Assembly: GCF_002234575.2 (NCBI RefSeq)
Contig: NZ_CP022464.2
Coordinates: 5,704,001-5,768,000 of the forward strand
Direction: 5' to 3'
DNA from: Enterocloster bolteae
Lineage (GTDB): Bacteria > Bacillota > Clostridia > Lachnospirales > Lachnospiraceae
DNA: 64,000 bases
The notes under the pieces were generated by a model. It saw only the letters and a list, made by a program, of their open reading frames with translations. It was not told the DNA's origin and did not search any database. The position numbers and the translations under genes are program-made. Each line of letters begins with the position of its first letter. The first letter of the stretch is position 1. This document shows positions 55,371 through 64,000 of this stretch, in pieces.

Positions 55371-57137
55371 TTATTTCTCTGTGTAGATAGCTAAAATCTC
55401 GCCCTTAGAGCCAGTAGCATAGTAATAGTCATTGCCATCCTTATTTCTGGACTTGCTGTCAATAACCTTACCGGAAGTATTTACGATGAAATACTTGCCC
55501 TTAACTGCCTGGTTATTGTCGTCCTTCTCTGGAATTACATACAATTCATCAATGTTATCTGCACTCTTAGTAATGTTCAGCTTGCTCAGGCTAACCTTAG
55601 ATGGATCTGTAGTGTAAGCAGAAGTTGTATCCATGCCAAGCTCTTCTAAGAAGGTCTTAACATCATCCAGCTTCTTGTAGCCCTTAAGTCCTTCGCCGGC
55701 ATCATTCTTATCAATGGTTGGGTCTAAGGTCTTAACTACCTGATACTTCTCATCCTTACCAGCCTTCAGAAGCATACCAGACTGATAGTACTTGTCATCC
55801 TTCTCACCAGTCTTACCAGCGCCCTTCTTGGAGCCGGACTTCTCGAAGTAGAAGTTGAACTTATCGCCATCAATATCGATGTTGATCTTGTTGGTCTTCA
55901 TAGAACCATCATCGCCATCACCGAAGTAGTAGCATTTATAGTTAGCGTTCTCATAATAAGGAGCGTTCTCAATGAAGTCATCCTCAGTATCAAATGGATA
56001 ATCATCATCATCATCAGCCTTAACATCTAAGCTGCCGTTGCTGTCCAGAATGAACTTAAGTCCATCAACCATACGGCCATCGTTCCTGAATGCATACTTC
56101 TTACCCTTGATGGTCTTGAATTCACCTGCGTACAGGTTACCGCTTCCATCTGCATAGTACCATGCATCCTCATCATCGTTGTTCTTATCATAGTTCAGAT
56201 ATTCAGCTGCAACTACCTTGAACCAGCCCTTGCTTACACGAGCACCGTTCTCAACATCCTGGAAGTATCTCCACTGCTGAGCGTACTTAGCAGGTACACT
56301 GTTGGTTGTTACATTACTATTCTGATTTCTTACACCAGCCTTAGATGCAGACTCTACATCCAGAGACCACTCTGCTGTCATGGCGCCGTACTGGTCAAAC
56401 TCGTACTTCTTACCATTGATGGTCTTGCCCTTCTGAACATCGCCATCTTCAGCTTTAATCTTCTTACCATTGGACTTGAAGTAGAACCAACGGCTCTGAT
56501 CCTCATCCTCGTTAAACACTGGAGCAATCTCATTATCATTGGTTGCTTCATCATATGTGATATCCATCTGCAGCCAGCCGACAGTCATTGCACCATCATC
56601 TTCGCCGCCGAAGTAGTAATCGCCTTCTTTGAAGCCATCACCATCTGTATCATCAAGGCGCTCTGCATTATCAGCAGCAACCCAACCATACAACATTTTA
56701 CCTTCATCGTCAAAAGCATATTTCTTGCCATTAACAGTCTTCAGAGCAACCTTATCATTGTCACCATTCTTTAAAGCTTTACCATTAGCCTGGAAATAAT
56801 ACCAGTAATGATCTGGCTCATTGTCTTCACCAGCATCCTCGTTGTCGATAGCTACCCACTGGTTAGCTGCCATAACACCGTTGATGTCTACATAATAATA
56901 GTTGTCGCCGTCTTCAATCAGCTGATCGATAGCCATTTCGCCGTTGCTATCTAACCAATACCAGTTGTTACCGGATTTTTTCCACTGATCGGTTGCTCTC
57001 TCGCCGTCTCTGTTGTAATATACCCAAGTACCGTCTTCCTCAGCCCATCCTGTAGCTGCGAAAGAAGTCATGGATGCACCAATAGCGAGCAGTGCTGCTG
57101 TTGATAATACAGCAACTAACTTTGTCTGCTTTCTCAT
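55371..57137 (-). CDS. Secreted choline-binding-repeat protein A'
   Basis: This 588-residue inverted paralogue of the gene at 49689 has an identical signal peptide and first repeat at DNA level, while the C-terminal 150 residues diverge (for example KTLDPTIDKNDAGEGLKGYK). The rest is wall-binding repeats with acidic linkers. ATG 57137 follows GGAGAG; the longer frame to 57284 extends through the promoter and is rejected. Confidence 0.87.
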   Translation of the reverse strand: MRKQTKLVAVLSTAALLAIGASMTSFAATGWAEEDGTWVYYNRDGERATDQWKKSGNNWYWLDSNGEMAIDQLIEDGDNYYYVDINGVMAANQWVAIDNEDAGEDNEPDHYWYYFQANGKALKNGDNDKVALKTVNGKKYAFDDEGKMLYGWVAADNAERLDDTDGDGFKEGDYYFGGEDDGAMTVGWLQMDITYDEATNDNEIAPVFNEDEDQSRWFYFKSNGKKIKAEDGDVQKGKTINGKKYEFDQYGAMTAEWSLDVESASKAGVRNQNSNVTTNSVPAKYAQQWRYFQDVENGARVSKGWFKVVAAEYLNYDKNNDDEDAWYYADGSGNLYAGEFKTIKGKKYAFRNDGRMVDGLKFILDSNGSLDVKADDDDDYPFDTEDDFIENAPYYENANYKCYYFGDGDDGSMKTNKINIDIDGDKFNFYFEKSGSKKGAGKTGEKDDKYYQSGMLLKAGKDEKYQVVKTLDPTIDKNDAGEGLKGYKKLDDVKTFLEELGMDTTSAYTTDPSKVSLSKLNITKSADNIDELYVIPEKDDNNQAVKGKYFIVNTSGKVIDSKSRNKDGNDYYYATGSKGEILAIYTEK

Positions 57138-57214
57138 AATTAATGCACTCTCCTTTTTCTTTTTGAAATACTTTTTGAAATTCCTTTTTTGCATTACGAG
57201 TTGATTATACTTCG
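56981..57214 (-). repeat. Right arm of the 234-bp perfect inverted repeat
   Basis: Reverse complement of 49612-49845, covering the -10 region, leader and start of gene A'. The two arms face each other around about 7.1 kb. Confidence 0.85.
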
Positions 57215-57232
57215 GATAAGGAAAATTATCAA
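57204..57232 (-). promoter_or_regulatory. Promoter of gene A'
   Basis: On the minus strand, TTGATA (57227-57232), a 17-bp spacer and TATAAT (57204-57209). Confidence 0.75.
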
Positions 57233-57598
57233 TAGTTTTTTTGCATTTTTTGCAAATTCTACTAAAATTATGTAATATCGACAATTCCGTTAAAAGCTAA
57301 CCAGCTCCATCACACGCACTTAGTATATTATAAATTCCGGAAAAATACCATAACTTTTACCTGTGCATTTTCTTACATAATTATTACAAAGATGTTATGT
57401 CTCCTGAATATTGTATTTATATCTATGCATGATGCGGATTTTTACGATACATGCAAAATCTACCTTCTGTAATTTGCTCATCTCTGCGGCTTAAATCAAG
57501 AACGGGCACCACCTCCATGAACTAGTCTGGATGTGATGCCCGCTTATATAACTCTAAATTATTTATTCAATCAATCCATATCTGCAATTGATTTTAAT
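57233..57598. other. Intergenic stretch
   Basis: AT-rich; no gene seen. It holds the hairpin listed at 57504-57541. Confidence 0.4.
57504..57541 (-). terminator. Probable terminator of the tagaturonate reductase gene
   Basis: GGGCATCACATCCA pairs with TGGAGGTGGTGCCC at 12 of 14 positions, read on the minus strand about 58 bp after the stop at 57599. The T-tract is weak. Confidence 0.5.
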
Positions 57599-58939
57599 TT
57601 ACATTCCTAATATAACGCCATAAGCTTCGGCCATTCCCTTACTCTGAATCAATTCATAGTATTCCTTCACCATGGGAATCATCTCACAGAGATCAGCGTG
57701 CCAATAATCCTCCCTCTTCATGATTTCTTCCACAGAAGCAGTTTTCATAAACTGCATTATTTCATCCCCATCATTTGCTTTATCCGTACGGTAGAAGGAG
57801 ATTAGTGCTGCCATAGAAAATGTAAGGGCCTTTGGATAATTCCCGAACTTTTCTTTGTACTCTAAAATAGTAGGAAGAACTCTTACCTGGAACTTGCTTA
57901 CGGAATTTAATGCAATGCTTAACAGCTGGTGCTTGATAAATGGATTAGAGAATCGTTCCAGAACAGCCGCTCCAAATTTACGGTTATCTTCTGTATCTCC
58001 AATTGTAGGAATGATTTCTTCAAATATACACTTTTTAAGGAATGCGGAAACCTTCTCATCCTTCATACATTCGCCAACTGTTTCAAGTCCATACAGATAC
58101 GCACCCAATACCATGGAAGTGTGTCCTCCATTGAGAATACGTACCTTTCTCTTTTTATATGGATGAACGTCATCGGTCCAGACAATATTGTAGCCGGCTT
58201 TCTGGAATGGAAGTTCATCTTCATGGTGACCGCCGATAACCCACAGGTGAAAAATTTCTGCTGTGTCTATAAGCTTATCCTCATAGCCAATCTGCTTAGT
58301 CAGTTCCTCGACCTCATCCCTTGGGTAACCAGTTACAATGCGGTCTACCAGTGTGCTGCAGAAATCATTTTCATCTTCCAGCCAGGTTGTAAATCCATCC
58401 TCCAGCTCCCATAATTTTGCATACTGAAGAACACACTTTTTAAGATTGTCCCCGTTATCATCAATCAATTCGCAGGGCAGCAGAATAAGTCCCCTTAAAC
58501 CAGCTTTATAGCGTTTATATAAGAACTGAGTAAGTTTAGCCGGATATGACTTGGGCGGCATATCAGTCAGATTTTCTGTTCCCAGATATTCAATTCCTGC
58601 CTCGGTAGTATTAGATACAAGAACTCTTAAGTCTGGATTCTCCGCCAATGCTATATATTCTTCATACTGAGTGTATGGATTCAAAGCTCTGGATATGGAA
58701 GTTACATGTGTATGCTCATTTACCACCTGTCCATTATCAATTCCCCGGAGAAACAGATTATATTCACAGTTCTGGTCAGAGAGCATTTGACACATGCCTT
58801 TTTCAATCGGCTGAACCACTACAATCTTACCATCATATAAACCTTTTTCCTGGAGTTTGTGAAAGAAATAGTCTACAAATCCACGCAAAAATCCTCCTTC
58901 TCCAAACTGAATCACAGTTTCTTTTACACCTGTACTCAT
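57599..58939 (-). CDS. uxaB: Tagaturonate reductase (mannitol dehydrogenase family)
   Basis: It reduces tagaturonate to altronate with NADH in galacturonate catabolism, in the cytoplasm. It has 446 residues, with the N-terminal nucleotide-binding start QFGEGGFLRGFVDYFFHKL, SNTTEAGIEY in the middle, and the catalytic-region ILNGGHTSMV with the nearby lysine cluster KKRKVR. GGAGG lies six bases before the ATG. No other uronate gene is in the window, so it is either a single-gene unit or cut off from its pathway. Fructuronate reductase is a less likely alternative. Confidence 0.87.
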   Translation of the reverse strand: MSTGVKETVIQFGEGGFLRGFVDYFFHKLQEKGLYDGKIVVVQPIEKGMCQMLSDQNCEYNLFLRGIDNGQVVNEHTHVTSISRALNPYTQYEEYIALAENPDLRVLVSNTTEAGIEYLGTENLTDMPPKSYPAKLTQFLYKRYKAGLRGLILLPCELIDDNGDNLKKCVLQYAKLWELEDGFTTWLEDENDFCSTLVDRIVTGYPRDEVEELTKQIGYEDKLIDTAEIFHLWVIGGHHEDELPFQKAGYNIVWTDDVHPYKKRKVRILNGGHTSMVLGAYLYGLETVGECMKDEKVSAFLKKCIFEEIIPTIGDTEDNRKFGAAVLERFSNPFIKHQLLSIALNSVSKFQVRVLPTILEYKEKFGNYPKALTFSMAALISFYRTDKANDGDEIMQFMKTASVEEIMKREDYWHADLCEMIPMVKEYYELIQSKGMAEAYGVILGM

Positions 58940-58964
58940 TTTTTACCTCCATAGCTATATTTTT

Positions 58965-58978
58965 TGTAAGTGCTTACA
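58965..58978. promoter_or_regulatory. Palindromic operator-like site 1
   Basis: TGTAAG-TG-CTTACA, with perfect 6-bp arms, 26 bp upstream of the uxaB start. It resembles LacI-family or uronate-regulator operators; the regulator is not in the window. Confidence 0.55.
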
Positions 58979-59061
58979 TTTTTAGTTGCAACAATTATCT
59001 TTTATTTCTGAGACTAATATACAACATAAATTCATAATTTGCAATAGTGTAATGACTTTTT

Positions 59062-59075
59062 TGTAAGTATTTACA
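59062..59075. promoter_or_regulatory. Palindromic operator-like site 2
   Basis: TGTAAG-TA-TTTACA, one arm mismatch relative to site 1, with 97 bp between their starts. The pair would allow looping or cover both divergent promoters. Confidence 0.45.
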
Positions 59076-59235
59076 TTTAAGGTAATCTATTTTTTATTAC
59101 TGCATATACTTTGGCCTCTTCTGCAATCTTATCGCATTTTTCATTTTCAAATTCTGTGTTCTGTTTTATATTGCAATTTTCCCTTATATAAAACTAGTTC
59201 TTGTAATTTATTTTGTAAATATCTTCCTAATAACA

Positions 59236-59264
59236 TTGACTTTCTTACAAAAACATACTATTAT
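59236..59264 (+). promoter_or_regulatory. Promoter of the small repeat protein
   Basis: TTGACT (59236-59241), a 17-bp spacer and TATTAT (59259-59264), with the ATG at 59322. Confidence 0.7.
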
Positions 59265-59321
59265 ATTAAATATAAAGTATATTTTTTCTTACAAAATTAT
59301 GAACCAAAAGGAGAAATACGT

Positions 59322-59837
59322 ATGAGAAAGCACACAAAAGCACTTGCAACAATTATGGCAGCAGCTACATTAGCAATGGCATCCGCAGTTACCAGTTTAG
59401 CCAATACCGGTTGGCTTAATGTACAGAGCAAATGGTATTATTATGATGAAGCCGGCAATTCTGTTCGCAATCAGTGGGTAGAGAATGACAAGGATCTGTT
59501 CTGGCTCAAAGATAACGGTGAGATGGCCATTCAGTCATGGGTAAACTATGATAACAGCTGGTACTGGGTTAACGCTCAGGGTGCAATGGTAACTGACAGC
59601 TGGATTCCGATTACAAACAACTGGTATTATGTTGGCCAGGACGGCAAGATGTTAGCTGATACCTGGTTTGAGTATAATCATCGCACATACTACCTTACCG
59701 AGAGCGGCGCAGCAGCAAAAGGCTGGGTAGAGCTGGATGGCAAGTGGTATTATTTCGACAGAAATAATGGAGATATGAAGAGAGGCACTACCATTGACGG
59801 CTATACTGTCAATGAAGACGGTGTTTATGTTAAATAG
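59322..59837 (+). CDS. Small secreted choline-binding-repeat protein
   Basis: This 171-residue protein has a signal peptide (about 1-27, ending SLAN) followed by seven wall-binding repeats (WYYYDEAG, FWLKDNG, WYWVNAQG, WYYVGQDG and so on) and no other domain. It is nearly a pure binding module. AAAAGGAG precedes the ATG. An ISL3 element is inserted 52 bp past its stop, separating it from its likely terminator. Confidence 0.87.
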   Translation: MRKHTKALATIMAAATLAMASAVTSLANTGWLNVQSKWYYYDEAGNSVRNQWVENDKDLFWLKDNGEMAIQSWVNYDNSWYWVNAQGAMVTDSWIPITNNWYYVGQDGKMLADTWFEYNHRTYYLTESGAAAKGWVELDGKWYYFDRNNGDMKRGTTIDGYTVNEDGVYVK

Positions 59838-59889
59838 TTTCACGAATTGGATGTATTCCTGATATAACCAGGATATGTTTTAGTTTATG

Positions 59890-61349
59890 GGCTCTTTGTC
59901 AATAGTTGGGGTGGGATTTGTTAAAATCCCGCCCCAATTCTATGAAAAGGGCCCTTTTTATGTTTAGTTCCAGGTTTTACTGATTTTGGGCATGCCAAAT
60001 AAGCCTCCGCATTACCGACCTTTTTATCCTATGATGTACAGTGAAGTATCCGGGTTCGGAACCGTTTGAAATTCCGGATTCCGTAGCTGCTCCGTTTTAA
60101 TACCTTTATCTTGTTGTTAAATCCTTCTGTGGGACCATTTGTCAATCCGTATTTAAAGGCATTCAGGATTTCTTTTCGCCAGGCCCTGTAGGTCTTAGCA
60201 CAGTCCTCAAATTCCTTGATCCCACAGCTCTGTGCATTCGCAATCCAGTCATCAAATTCCCTCTGCTGCTGACGATACGCTTCCATCTGGCAGATATCAT
60301 AAAACCACTCTTTCATGCGGTGTGCCAGACGCAGATCCTCGCTATAGTGAAGCATTAAATCACAGGCCTGTTTGTTCTCATCCTTCAGCTTTTTATAGCG
60401 GGTCAGAATGAGTTTCCGGCTGCGTTTATAATACTTACGCAGAGAAACCGGCATGGACCGCTGCAGCCGTTTGCGTACATTTTCAATCGCCCATGTCACC
60501 TGCCGGATGAAATGATATTTATCCACGATGATTGTAGCGTTTGGAAAGAAGGTCTGTGCAAGTTCGGTGTAGGGGCGCCACATATCGCAGACGAAGAACT
60601 TTACCTTCAGGCGTTCTTTCCTGGGAATGTTCCGCCAATAATCAGCCAGATGGCTCTGTGTCCGATCCGGGAGAATGTCGAGGATCCGGCGCTTTTTCGG
60701 ATCAACCAGAATGCACTGATATTTACCGGTAGAAGCATTGCCTTTGAATTCGTCAATGGAAAGCGCTTGTGGAAGCTGGTCAGGCGGAGGATAGCAAATC
60801 GTGTCCAGAAGGCGGCAGACCGTCTGGACGGAAACACCGGTAAGCTCTGCGATCTGTTTTAAGGAAAAGGTCTGCCGGAGCAGGGAGACAATGTAAAATG
60901 CCAGTCTGCGGGTCCTGCGGTGGTAGCTGGGGAGGAACGAATAGGATTCCGTGAACCGTTTGCGGCAGTATGGGCAGAGGTAGCGGCGTTTGCGAAGGAG
61001 CAGGATTACTTGTTTTCCCAGTAAGGGAATGTCCTGGACTTCTTGTAAACGGTAATCATGAATCCGTTTAGTTTTAGCCCCACAGCAGGGACAAGTCTGT
61101 TCTACCGGTTGGGACTGGATGAAAATTTTAATGAAAGAGTCTGCCTGAACCACTTTTTTAATAAAAACACCTTCCAAGTTAAGGAAGGCCTTGGTATAAT
61201 TAGGGTACATCTATAAGGGGTCACCTCCGTAACATTAAACTTTGGTCGGGATAATGTGTTTAGGAGGCTTCTTATAGATGTATTTTATTACAACGAAAAG
61301 AATGTTGGAAGTGTGCTTTTCAGCACACCCCAACATTCAGTATAGAACC
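59890..61349 (-). mobile_element. ISL3-family insertion sequence
   Basis: This element is 1460 bp. Terminal inverted repeats of about 26 bp: GGCTCTTTGTCAATAGTTGG at the left and, read inward, GGTTCTATACTGAATGTTGG at the right, both followed by GGTG. A perfect 8-bp target duplication AGTTTATG flanks it (59882-59889, 61350-61357). It carries one intact transposase gene. Confidence 0.95.
60029..61210 (-). CDS. ISL3 family transposase
   Basis: This protein has 393 residues. The N-terminal zinc finger is CPCCGAKTKRIHDY with RRYLCPYCRKRF, followed by a helix-turn-helix (LKQIAELTGVSVQTVCRLL). The DDE core has ALSIDEFKG, VDKYHFIRQVTWAIENVRKR, and the final NGPTEGFNNKIKVLKR with the catalytic Glu. 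GGAGG lies upstream of the ATG. It appears intact. Confidence 0.94.
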   Translation of the reverse strand: MYPNYTKAFLNLEGVFIKKVVQADSFIKIFIQSQPVEQTCPCCGAKTKRIHDYRLQEVQDIPLLGKQVILLLRKRRYLCPYCRKRFTESYSFLPSYHRRTRRLAFYIVSLLRQTFSLKQIAELTGVSVQTVCRLLDTICYPPPDQLPQALSIDEFKGNASTGKYQCILVDPKKRRILDILPDRTQSHLADYWRNIPRKERLKVKFFVCDMWRPYTELAQTFFPNATIIVDKYHFIRQVTWAIENVRKRLQRSMPVSLRKYYKRSRKLILTRYKKLKDENKQACDLMLHYSEDLRLAHRMKEWFYDICQMEAYRQQQREFDDWIANAQSCGIKEFEDCAKTYRAWRKEILNAFKYGLTNGPTEGFNNKIKVLKRSSYGIRNFKRFRTRILHCTS

Positions 61350-61385
61350 AGTTTATGTACCAATAGGATTTAGGGGAAAAGGACG

Positions 61386-61424
61386 AAGAGCTATGTGTTG
61401 ATTAGGCGGCACATAGCTCTTTTA
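61386..61424 (+). terminator. Terminator, probably of the small repeat protein gene
   Basis: AAGAGCTATGTG pairs with CACATAGCTCTT, then TTAATAT. It would have stood about 80 bp past the stop at 59837 before ISL3 inserted. Confidence 0.65.
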
Positions 61425-61448
61425 ATATATATTTCAGAAACTTCCCCG

Positions 61449-61500
61449 CAAAAAAACCGCCCCGCCTCAACATGTCTCACACGTCTTAGCGCAACGGTCT
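61449..61500 (-). terminator. Possible rplL terminator
   Basis: Read on the minus strand, a G/C-rich segment ends in seven T. The stem relies on G-U pairs and is weak. Confidence 0.3.
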
Positions 61501-61581
61501 TTCCATCCAAGTCATCCTCAGCTTTATCAACTGAATTCCGATGAATTCCGATTAAACGATTCTATCAGCCCTGGTCTAAAA

Positions 61582-61956
61582 TTACTTCAATGTAACCTTA
61601 GCGCCCTCAGCCTCTAATTTAGCCTTAACATCCTCAGCCTCTTCCTTGGAAGCGCCCTGCTTAACTACCTTAGGAGCTCCGTCAACTACGTCCTTAGCTT
61701 CCTTCAGGCCTAAGCCGGTAACTTCACGTACAACCTTGATAACCTTAACCTTGTTAGGACCAACCTCGGTCAGCTCTACGTCAAATTCGGTCTTCTCTTC
61801 AGCTGCTGCTGCGCCAGCGCCTGCTGCTGCAACTACAACACCTGCTGCTGCGGATACGCCAAACTCTTCCTCACATGCTTTTACTAATTCGTTCAGTTCT
61901 AATACGGATAATTCCTTGATAGCTTCGATAAACTCAGCGGTTGTTAACTTTGCCAT
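61582..61956 (-). CDS. rplL: 50S ribosomal protein L7/L12
   Basis: This 124-residue protein forms the ribosomal stalk dimers that recruit translation factors. The N-terminal dimerisation part is followed by an alanine/glycine/valine-rich hinge (about 38-52) and the conserved C-terminal domain ([20 protein letters not shown], then [10 protein letters not shown]). Typical length. It follows rplJ by about 100 bp. Confidence 0.98.
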   Translation of the reverse strand: MAKLTTAEFIEAIKELSVLELNELVKACEEEFGVSAAAGVVVAAAGAGAAAAEEKTEFDVELTEVGPNKVKVIKVVREVTGLGLKEAKDVVDGAPKVVKQGASKEEAEDVKAKLEAEGAKVTLK

Positions 61957-62054
61957 TTTATGTTCCTCCTGTTTAATATTTAATAATTGTGTTTTTCAAT
62001 ATTGTCCGGCCCCTGTATGCTGCCGGGCAGATAAGCCTTTTTCTGTCAACAAAA

Positions 62055-62555
62055 TTATGCCTCTGCGGCTCCACCCTGCTGCTCTGCGATCTGATTGAGT
62101 ACGCGTGCCAGGTTGGTGATTGGTGACTGGATGCTTCCAAGCAGCTTGCCAAGAAGTTCCTCTCTGGAAGGAATGGTTGCGATAACCTGGGTTCCTGCCT
62201 GGTCATAGTAGGTTCCTTCAACTACAGATGCCTTCAGTTCCAGCTTTGGAGCTGTCTTAGCGAAATTAGCTAAGATACGTGCCGGAGCAGTAGCGTCTTC
62301 TTTGGAAACTGCTAATGCGGTAGGTCCTTCCAGCTGTGGTGCAAGTGCTGCAAAATCTGTTCCTTCTGCTGCACGCTTAATCAAAGTATTCTTGTATACC
62401 TTGTAAGCAACCCCAGCTTCCCTTAACTGCTTACGCAGCTGAGTGTCCTGCTCTACTGTCAGACCGCGGTAGTCAACAATGACTGCACCGGCAGCGCCTT
62501 CCAGCATAGCCTTGATCTCATCTACGACTGGCTGTTTTAATTCAACTTTTGCCAT
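62055..62555 (-). CDS. rplJ: 50S ribosomal protein L10
   Basis: This 166-residue protein is the base of the L7/L12 stalk and the autoregulator that binds its own leader RNA. It has the conserved start (VKLKQPVVDEIK-like, here KVELKQPVVDEIKAML), VDYRGLTVEQDTQLRKQLR, and a C-terminal helix for L7/L12 binding. AAGGAGG precedes the ATG. The leader and attenuator lie upstream. Confidence 0.98.
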   Translation of the reverse strand: MAKVELKQPVVDEIKAMLEGAAGAVIVDYRGLTVEQDTQLRKQLREAGVAYKVYKNTLIKRAAEGTDFAALAPQLEGPTALAVSKEDATAPARILANFAKTAPKLELKASVVEGTYYDQAGTQVIATIPSREELLGKLLGSIQSPITNLARVLNQIAEQQGGAAEA

Positions 62556-62749
62556 GAATGGTTTACCTCCTTATATATTTTCGCATTGAAAACCGTCATA
62601 GCACGGGAACGATTCATAATCCGGGACTGCACACTACTGTACCGGGCAGGCGACGCATGTTGGGCGCACCGGACATACCGGACGTGCCGGGTATGCGGAT
62701 ATGCCAACAGCGGCAGATATACCGGGTACAACAGCTGCAAAGACCGGAC

Positions 62750-62783
62750 AAAAAACCTCTCCGCCGTAAAGACAGAGAGGTTC
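62750..62783 (-). terminator. Attenuator hairpin in the rplJ leader
   Basis: On the minus strand, AACCTCTCTGTC and its partner GGCGGAGAGGTT form a stem followed by six T. It lies between the L10 leader and rplJ and could limit read-through. Confidence 0.75.
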
Positions 62784-62817
62784 GCAAAATCTCATCATAA
62801 ATAATCAGAGTTTTGTA

Positions 62818-62876
62818 TGTTCCTCGGCAGGCGTTTTCGCCTTACACCTTACGGTACCTGCTGTCTCAGGGCATTC
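62818..62876 (-). ncRNA. L10 ribosomal-protein leader
   Basis: On the minus strand, GAGACAGCAGGTACC...CCTGCCGAGGA matches the conserved core of the L10 leader in Firmicutes, including the paired GCAGG/CCTGC. It binds L10 or L10-L12 to control rplJL. Confidence 0.82.
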
Positions 62877-62887
62877 AATACTGTGGT

Positions 62888-62916
62888 ATCATATCATATT
62901 GTATGAATGATGTCAA
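62888..62916 (-). promoter_or_regulatory. Promoter of rplJ-rplL
   Basis: On the minus strand, TTGACA (62911-62916), a 17-bp spacer and TATGAT (62888-62893), just upstream of the L10 leader. Confidence 0.85.
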
Positions 62917-63034
62917 GCCCCACTCAGAATTAAAACCTCAAGAATAAAACATTCGATTTAAAACTTCAAATCAAGGCTCTAAACCTTCTGGTGAATGGGG
63001 ATTTGTGCTTATAGCACTATATTATAGCAATCAA

Positions 63035-63730
63035 TTAGTTTACAAGCTTTGCAACGTTCAGCTTAACGCCAGGACCCATGGTAGAGGTCAGGGCAACGCT
63101 CTTAAGGTATGCGCCCTTAACGGTGCTTGGCTTAGCCTTCATGATCGCATCAATAAGCGTCTGGAAGTTGTCCGCTAACTGCTCCTCTGTAAAAGAAGCT
63201 TTTCCTACTGGCACGTGAATAATGTTTGTCTTGTCGAGTCTGTATTCAATCTTACCAGCTTTGATGTCGTTGATAGCCTTGGTAACATCCATGGTTACGG
63301 TTCCGGCCTTTGGGTTTGGCATTAAGCCCTTGGGTCCCAGTACACGGCCCAGACGGCCTACAACGCCCATCATATCAGGGGTAGCTACCACAACGTCGAA
63401 ATCCAGCCAGCCGTCGTTCTGAATCCTCGGGATCAGTTCCTCTGCTCCTACGTAATCAGCACCTGCTGCCTGAGCCTCATCGGCCTTTGGTCCCTTTGCA
63501 AATACTAAGATACGTACAGTCTTGCCTGTTCCGTGAGGAAGAACAACAGCGCCACGAATCTGCTGGTCAGCATGACGTCCGTCACATCCTGTTCTGATAT
63601 GAAGCTCTACAGTCTCATCAAATTTTGCGGATGCATTCTTCTTCACTAATGTGATAGCATCAGCAATGTCATAAAGTGCAGCACGGTCTACGTTTTTCAT
63701 AGCCTCTGCATATCTTTTTCCTGATTTCAT
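63035..63730 (-). CDS. rplA: 50S ribosomal protein L1
   Basis: This 231-residue protein binds 23S rRNA at the L1 stalk. It has the family start (KSGKRYAEA), the [20 protein letters not shown] segment and the [14 protein letters not shown] signature. The frame extends to 63838, but ATG 63730 follows AGGAGG at normal spacing and gives the usual length. Confidence 0.97.
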   Translation of the reverse strand: MKSGKRYAEAMKNVDRAALYDIADAITLVKKNASAKFDETVELHIRTGCDGRHADQQIRGAVVLPHGTGKTVRILVFAKGPKADEAQAAGADYVGAEELIPRIQNDGWLDFDVVVATPDMMGVVGRLGRVLGPKGLMPNPKAGTVTMDVTKAINDIKAGKIEYRLDKTNIIHVPVGKASFTEEQLADNFQTLIDAIMKAKPSTVKGAYLKSVALTSTMGPGVKLNVAKLVN

Positions 63731-63889
63731 TCTAAATAACCTCCTAGTGGTATTGACGGGGAATCTCCCTCCCACGTTCATATAACGGGTAAATGCCTTA
63801 GCAACCCGGAAACCTTGCTCGGGTGTCTCCGGATTCATGCACCAATTGTATTATTCCTTGGTATAATTCCCAGATATGATTCTTTGGAA

Positions 63890-64000
63890 TTATTCCTCGA
63901 TGGTAACGCCCATGCTTCTTGCAGTGCCGGCAACCATGCTCATGGCAGCCTCTAAGCTGGCAGCATTTAAGTCTGGCATCTTAGTCTCTGCAATCTTCTG
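63890..64000 (-). CDS. rplK: 50S ribosomal protein L11, C-terminal part
   Basis: The last 36 codons are present ([13 protein letters not shown], then [13 protein letters not shown]), stop TAA at 63890-63892. The gene continues beyond the window. It precedes rplA, as is usual in bacteria. Confidence 0.93.
   Translation of the reverse strand, partial: QKIAETKMPDLNAASLEAAMSMVAGTARSMGVTIEE

Noticed and set aside
49689..57137. Glucosyltransferase or toxin based on the wall-binding repeats
   Set aside because: Such repeats also occur in clostridial toxins and glucansucrases, but no catalytic domain is present in any of the five proteins.
57138..57284. A longer start for the repeat protein A'
   Set aside because: It would translate the promoter and leader and place the signal peptide inside the protein; ATG 57137 has a good RBS.
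63731..63838. A 36-residue extension of L1
   Set aside because: The internal ATG 63730 has AGGAGG and gives the usual L1 length.

Overview
The window looks like the chromosome of a low-to-moderate GC Gram-positive anaerobe, most likely a Lachnospiraceae / Clostridium cluster XIVa gut bacterium. The evidence is strong GGAGG ribosome binding sites, TTGACA/TATAAT promoters, an L10-leader-controlled rplJ-rplL pair, many choline-binding-type wall repeat proteins, and a Firmicutes set of insertion sequences (IS256, ISL3, IS110, IS1634, IS66). The species call is inference only.

Layout. (1) 1-1870: an old transposase remnant split by a complete IS256-type element (299-1782, 8-bp target duplication). 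(2) 1874-9545: sugar-nucleotide and lipid-linked sugar genes: phosphohexomutase, mannose-1-P guanylyltransferase, PAP2 phosphatase, a Wzy/WaaL-like membrane protein, a PIG-V-like GT-C transferase, a small anchored protein and a GtrB-like GT2. (3) 9546-11500: a gene graveyard with two truncated coding remnants and a badly decayed IS110-type transposase. (4) 11530-31181, all minus strand: a surface-glycan operon read from an IspD/TarI-like cytidylyltransferase and an SDR epimerase through three HAD-like proteins alternating with two RgpF-type proteins, a methyltransferase with a kinase-like C-terminus, LicD, a TagD-like cytidylyltransferase and two large membrane proteins. An IS110 element sits inside it. 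(5) 31360-37790: an IS cluster (IS1634, IS110, broken IS66, broken IS110). (6) 37954-49417: two plus-strand genes facing a minus-strand ABC-exporter polysaccharide operon (Wzy-like protein, priming sugar transferase, three GT4 enzymes, Wzm, a coiled-coil protein, Wzt with C-terminal domain). (7) 49594-57232: two pairs of choline-binding-repeat proteins arranged as an inverted duplication around a second IS256 copy. (8) 57599-59837: tagaturonate reductase with palindromic operator-like sites and another small repeat protein. (9) 59890-61349: a complete ISL3 element with 8-bp target duplication. (10) 61582-64000: rplL, rplJ, L10 leader, rplA and the 3' end of rplK.

How it may fit together (inference): mannose and CDP-activated precursors are built in blocks 2 and 4, assembled on undecaprenyl phosphate by the WcaJ-like primase and the GT4 enzymes, possibly capped by the methyltransferase/kinase-like protein, and exported by Wzm/Wzt, whose C-terminal domain may recognise the cap. 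LicD and its partner cytidylyltransferase may decorate the glycan with phosphocholine or a similar group, and the neighbouring choline-binding-repeat proteins would dock on it. IS activity has repeatedly remodelled the locus.
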